Shown here: one piece after another, positions 4,757 through 5,883 of the stretch
Layout: the number at the start of each line of letters is the position of its first letter
Numbering within the stretch: position 1 is the stretch's first letter
Source of the DNA: Saprospiraceae bacterium
GTDB taxonomy: Bacteria; Bacteroidota; Bacteroidia; Chitinophagales; Saprospiraceae
Assembly: GCA_027031145.1 (NCBI GenBank)
Contig: JALVEG010000026.1
Location: 1 to 5,883, forward strand
DNA length: 5,883 bases
Direction: 5' to 3'
Position numbers and translations under genes: made by a program
The notes under the pieces: generated by a model
What the model saw: the letters and a program-made list of their open reading frames with translations, nothing else
Databases searched by the model: none
Told to the model about the DNA's origin: nothing

Positions 4757-5878
4757 ATGTATAAGAGAATAGTTGAAAATATTATAAGAGATAAGATTGG
4801 AACGGGAAAAGCGATCATAATTGTTGGAGCAAGACAGGTTGGTAAAACTACGTTGATAAAAAAAATACTTGAAGGGAAAGAATATCTTTTTCTTGACGCT
4901 GATGACCCCTCAATAAGACAATTACTTTTAAATCCAAATACAGAAGAAATACGGAGCATTTTAGGAGAAAATACAATTGTTTTTGTTGATGAAGCACAAC
5001 GAATAGAAGGAATAGGTCTAACCCTCAAAATAATTACTGATCAATTTAAAGATGTTCAATTATTTGTTTCAGGTTCATCGTCTTTTGATTTGGGCAATAA
5101 ATTAAACGAACCATTAACCGGCAGAAAATGGGAATATGAATTGTTCCCGATATCCTGGGAGGAATTTGAAAAAAAAGAGAGTTTTGTAAAATCCGAACAA
5201 CAATTAGAGAATAGATTGTTGTTTGGATTTTATCCCGAAGTTCTTAATAATAAAGGAAAAGAGAGAACAATATTAAAAAATTTGGTAAGTAGTTATTTGT
5301 ATCGCGATATTCTTTCATTCTCTGAAATCAGGAAACCGGAAATATTAGATAACCTTTTATTGGCACTTGCACTACAAGTTGGAAGTGAAGTGAATTATAA
5401 TGAATTGTCTAGAACAATAGGGATAAATAAAATAACTGTTCAGAAATATATAGACATACTTGAAAAGGGATATATTATTTTTAAACTAAATAGTTTTAGT
5501 AGAAATCTTAGAAACGAAATAAAAAGAAACCGGAAAATTTATTTTTATGACAACGGGATTAGAAATATGATTATAGGAAATTTTAATCCACTTAAATTAA
5601 GAACAGATGTTGGAACACTTTGGGAAAACTTCTTGATCTCAGAAAGAAGAAAACAAAATATTTATAAAGAAACATTTGCAAGAATGTATTTTTGGAGAAC
5701 AAAACAACAACAAGAAATTGATTTTATCGAAGAGAAAGATGGGAAAATTTATGGATTTGAATTTAAGTGGAAAACGAAATCAAAAATAAAATTACCTCAA
5801 ACATTTATTAAAACTTATGATGCTGAAAGTAAGGTAATTGACAGAAAAAACTTTAGAGAATTTGTAATAATTAAATAG
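4757..5878 (+). CDS. AAA_14 / DUF4143 family ATPase with nuclease-like C-terminus
   Basis: The 373-residue product is a complete member of the common AAA_14-DUF4143 family of P-loop ATPases. Walker A is GARQVGKT (24-31), Walker B is IVFVDE (74-79), the sensor-like strand is VSGSSS (104-109), and the conserved EPLTGRKWEYELFPISWEEF follows at 118-137. A middle winged-helix-like region (about 200-245, YNELSRTIGINKITVQKYIDILEKGYIIFKL) could bind DNA. The C-terminal DUF4143 part has YFYDNGIRN, WENFLISERR (E290), E-I-D (320-322) and E-F-K (335-337), a spacing like the PD-(D/E)xK nuclease core. Family members usually stand alone in one or many copies per genome. Their cellular role is unsettled, and DNA cleavage here is inference. 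ATG 4757 gives the usual short lead before the P-loop. Length is normal and no frameshift is seen. It has its own promoter and a likely operator. Confidence 0.93.
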   Translation: MYKRIVENIIRDKIGTGKAIIIVGARQVGKTTLIKKILEGKEYLFLDADDPSIRQLLLNPNTEEIRSILGENTIVFVDEAQRIEGIGLTLKIITDQFKDVQLFVSGSSSFDLGNKLNEPLTGRKWEYELFPISWEEFEKKESFVKSEQQLENRLLFGFYPEVLNNKGKERTILKNLVSSYLYRDILSFSEIRKPEILDNLLLALALQVGSEVNYNELSRTIGINKITVQKYIDILEKGYIIFKLNSFSRNLRNEIKRNRKIYFYDNGIRNMIIGNFNPLKLRTDVGTLWENFLISERRKQNIYKETFARMYFWRTKQQQEIDFIEEKDGKIYGFEFKWKTKSKIKLPQTFIKTYDAESKVIDRKNFREFVIIK

Positions 5879-5883
5879 TCTGT

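Noticed and set aside
4729..5028. Minus-strand frame of 99 codons over the ATPase start
   Set aside because: It is antisense to the P-loop region of the ATPase and overlaps that gene's promoter. The opposite strand has clear family motifs.

Overview
The window looks like chromosomal DNA from a member of the Bacteroidota. It is strongly AT-rich. Two gene starts have the TAnnTTTG (-7) promoter element used by the Bacteroidota housekeeping sigma factor. Shine-Dalgarno sequences are mostly absent. The outer-membrane proteins end in an aromatic residue, and the ECF sigma factor has a C-terminal helix of the type common in this phylum (GTSKWHLSQAKEKL). I cannot name a genus.

Left part (1-3328): the window opens inside a secreted LVIVD-type beta-propeller protein. 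After a 139-bp gap with a good promoter comes a tight three-gene operon. Gene 1 is an exported protein with a small N-terminal beta domain and an outer-membrane barrel. Gene 2 is an ECF-type RNA polymerase sigma factor. Gene 3, only 4 bp further on, has a short cytoplasmic segment, one inner-membrane helix, a long Lys/Asn/Glu-rich linker and a C-terminal outer-membrane-type beta-barrel. Its position and topology suggest an anti-sigma-like regulator fused to a barrel, so the operon may sense the state of the outer membrane and control its own sigma factor. This is inference.

Right part (3329-5883) has an accessory character. A 464-bp non-coding stretch ends in a structured element (3686-3748). 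Next come two small unknown genes: a 139-aa single-helix membrane protein and a 58-aa protein too short for most gene finders. A GC-rich block of bulged hairpins follows (about 4468-4542). A second diverged copy of the structured element (4602-4669) lies ahead of a complete AAA_14/DUF4143 ATPase gene. That gene has a clear promoter overlapped by a 30-bp concentric dyad that looks like an operator. The repeated element, small genes and palindromic block resemble a gene cassette, but no integrase, transposase or att core is present in the window.

The best candidates for something new are the trans-envelope anti-sigma/barrel operon and the cassette-like unit bounded by the two structured repeats.
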